The notes under the pieces are model-generated. The model was not told the DNA's origin. It did not search any database and saw only the letters and a program-made list of their open reading frames with translations. A stretch of 64,000 nucleotides of DNA from Zoogloea sp016790385 (GTDB taxonomy: Bacteria > Pseudomonadota > Gammaproteobacteria > Burkholderiales > Rhodocyclaceae): assembly GCF_041916735.1 (NCBI RefSeq), contig NZ_JAYRYY010000003.1. One strand, 5' to 3'. This document shows, in pieces, positions 62,467-64,000 of the stretch. The translations under genes and the position numbers were made by a program. Position 1 is the first letter of the stretch; every line of letters begins with the position of its first letter.

Positions 62467-63300
62467 TCAGCTAGCCGTGTGCCTCAGCAGGCGCAGGCAC
62501 TCGATGGTGGAAACCAGATCCACCGCGCAGACACCGTCGTCATTCCGGATATAGGGGTCGGCACCGGCCGCCAGCAGGGCCTCGACAATCTCGGGGCGTC
62601 CGCTCGACGCGGCGTACATCAGGCAGGTGGCCCCCACATCATTGCGGTTGTCCAGGTCGATGTCCGCCGCCACCAGCGCCCGGATGGCCGCCGGCTCCCG
62701 CGACACGCAGGCCAGCCACAGGGCGTTGTTGCCGTCTCCGTTGCGCCGGGCGATATCCACCCCGGCCGCCAGCAGCGCCTCGATCAGGTCGGGGCGACCA
62801 AGCAGCGCAGCGCGCATCAGGGGCGTCAGCCCATGCTCCCGGGCCCGGTCCAGGTTGCGGTGGTCATAGCCGTATTCATCCATGAACTCACGCAGTGCCG
62901 GGGCGGCATCGGCAGGCAGCGCGGGGGCAATCCCCTCACCCTGCCCTGCTGCCAGTGCGGCCTCCAGGGGCGCAAAGCCGCCATCCACGCTATACACCTC
63001 GGCATAGTGGAAGTCTGCGAACATCCCCGCGTAGGTCTGGCTGGCGTTGCCGTGATAGCAGTAGATGATGACCGGGGCAGCCCGGGGGACACGCCCGAAG
63101 ACCTCTCCCAGGGCCGCTTCGGTCAGGTGCTGCGCACCCTCCACATGACAGCGCTCAAAGCTGCCCCGATCACGCACATCGAACAGCACCAGACCGGGCA
63201 GCTGGCCGAGACGGGACCGGTGGATCAAATCGGCGGCCCGCTGGGGGTCGATGCGCAGAAAGCCGCTGCGGTGGCGAGTCGAGGTTTGGGGATGGGTCAT
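62467..63300 (-). CDS. Rhodanese domain fused to ankyrin repeats
   Basis: The 277-residue cytosolic protein has an N-terminal rhodanese domain (about 15-115) with the active-site loop CYHGNAS (GlpE-like, six-residue loop), and a C-terminal part of about four ankyrin repeats (about 150-277; GLTPLMRAALLGRPDLIEALL, in part). Rhodaneses transfer sulfane sulfur; the ankyrin part suggests a protein partner. Its start overlaps the stop of the SagB-type gene by 4 bp, so they are translated together. Confidence 0.88.
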   Translation of the reverse strand: MTHPQTSTRHRSGFLRIDPQRAADLIHRSRLGQLPGLVLFDVRDRGSFERCHVEGAQHLTEAALGEVFGRVPRAAPVIIYCYHGNASQTYAGMFADFHYAEVYSVDGGFAPLEAALAAGQGEGIAPALPADAAPALREFMDEYGYDHRNLDRAREHGLTPLMRAALLGRPDLIEALLAAGVDIARRNGDGNNALWLACVSREPAAIRALVAADIDLDNRNDVGATCLMYAASSGRPEIVEALLAAGADPYIRNDDGVCAVDLVSTIECLRLLRHTAS

Positions 63301-64000
63301 GGCGAAGGTCTCTCAGCGAGGGCCGGGTAGGCCGGTGTCGTTTCAATCCGTTCATCCTCCACCGGCATACCGATGGTGAAGTGATAGAGGCTTTGGAATT
63401 CGGGGGTCGTGAGGGTGGCGGCCTCATGCACCGGGTCATCGAAAAAGCATCCGATGCCCGTCCCGCGCAGGCCCATGGCCTCCGCTTCCAGGTAGAGCAG
63501 TTGGCCGAGCAGGCCTGCCTCCCGGAGCAGGTCTCGGTAGGCGGCCGGATCTCTCTCCGAGAGGGGGGCGAAGGGTGCAAGCATGCCCACGGCAAGGCAG
63601 GCACTGGCGGCGATTTCCTGGTGGCAATGCAGGCTGCGGGCAACCCGCCGCAGTTCCACCGGCGCCAGGGGCCGGAGACGCACCAGGCCATCGGGCCCAA
63701 CCGACACGGGCGTGCTGCCCGGCGCCTGCATCCCTTCGAGCATGGCCCGGCCCCAGAGGCCCCTGGGAAGCAGGTATAGCCCCGCCTCCAACCCCGCCAC
63801 CCGATGCACAAAAAAGACCAGCGACAGCCGGGCGTCGGTTTCGCCCCGCAGCAGTTGGAGCAGACCGGCGAATTGCTCCGCCCCCATCTCATGATTCGGG
63901 TCGAAGCGTTGAGCGCTGCGCCGCCCCAGAATGCGCGCCGCCGGCTGGACGGGCGGCAAGGGGCCGAAAATCGGTGGCAATGGGCACTCATCCGGACGCC
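63297..64000 (-). CDS. SagB-type nitroreductase/dehydrogenase (partial, 5' end outside window)
   Basis: The frame is open to the window edge, so the N-terminus is missing; the 234 visible residues include an internal TTG that is not required as start. The domain is the SagB/ThcOx-type FMN nitroreductase (LGRRSAQRFDPNHEM, RRVARSLHCHQEIAASA, LGQLLYLEAEAMGLRGTGIGCFFDD and FTIGMPVED, in parts). Such enzymes oxidise azolines in peptide maturation, but many are genomic orphans. No YcaO or precursor gene is seen. It is co-directional with the rhodanese-ankyrin gene. Confidence 0.85.
   Translation of the reverse strand, partial: RPDECPLPPIFGPLPPVQPAARILGRRSAQRFDPNHEMGAEQFAGLLQLLRGETDARLSLVFFVHRVAGLEAGLYLLPRGLWGRAMLEGMQAPGSTPVSVGPDGLVRLRPLAPVELRRVARSLHCHQEIAASACLAVGMLAPFAPLSERDPAAYRDLLREAGLLGQLLYLEAEAMGLRGTGIGCFFDDPVHEAATLTTPEFQSLYHFTIGMPVEDERIETTPAYPALAERPSP

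Overview
The window reads as a high-GC chromosomal segment of a Betaproteobacterium, most like the Rhodocyclales (Azoarcus/Thauera/Zoogloea relatives). This placement is inferred from gene content and order: engB next to a dihaem cytochrome c4 and a System II cytochrome c maturation pair, ffh-ypjD-corB-pilBCD, a his operon running into hinT-tatABC, rpe/gph/trpEGDC genes, a phasin (polyhydroxyalkanoate granules) and an assimilatory nirBD locus. Almost all of it is core genome. No tRNA, rRNA, CRISPR array, prophage or insertion sequence was recognised.

Layout: 0.1-7 kb carries manC, engB, cytochrome c4, resB-ccsA and a DUF455 ferritin-like protein. 7-14.6 kb (minus strand) carries a phasin and a signalling cluster: a CheB-CheR-PAS fusion, a cytosolic multi-PAS histidine kinase and a FixJ-type regulator. 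14.7-23 kb carries ffh, ypjD, a CorB/HlyC-type CBS membrane protein, pilBCD, an FmdB-like zinc ribbon and a DUF502 protein. 23-29 kb carries aspS, a pseudo-receiver/TPR protein, a secreted barnase-like RNase with barstar and nudB, a CWC-domain protein and argB. 29.4-36.2 kb carries dsbB and then a nitrite/nitrate assimilation operon (nirB, nirD, NNP transporter, PP2C-kinase fusion). Then come a GGDEF/EAL protein and ychF. 39.8-45.3 kb (minus) is the hisBHAFIE-hinT-tatABC run, with hisC divergent. 46.5-52.4 kb carries an FKBP, msrA, a DUF2189 protein and tamB. 52.4-61.9 kb holds the tryptophan/rpe/gph genes, interrupted at three places. 62-64 kb carries apaG, a rhodanese-ankyrin protein and a SagB-type nitroreductase cut by the window edge.

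The best regulatory observation is upstream of nirB. A textbook sigma-54 -24/-12 element (30076-30091) has a near-perfect NtrC dyad about 109 bp upstream of the predicted transcription start, and a ~210-nt strongly structured leader follows. The locus ends in a membrane-anchored PP2C/Ser-Thr kinase fusion 7 bp after the transporter, which suggests reversible phosphorylation linked to nitrate/nitrite uptake or assimilation.

Other points of interest: a YefM/VapC-type toxin-antitoxin pair with its own perfect palindrome lies between trpD and trpC; an outer-membrane-protein gene lies in reverse orientation between trpE and trpG; an MFS/AraC-type pair separates rpe from gph; a terminator-like hairpin lies between tatA and tatB; the receiver domain of the TPR protein has Glu where the phosphorylated Asp should be. 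I do not see a clearly new defence or mobile system; the novelty is in arrangement and regulation. Small-gene starts were chosen from Shine-Dalgarno spacing and family N-termini where possible.
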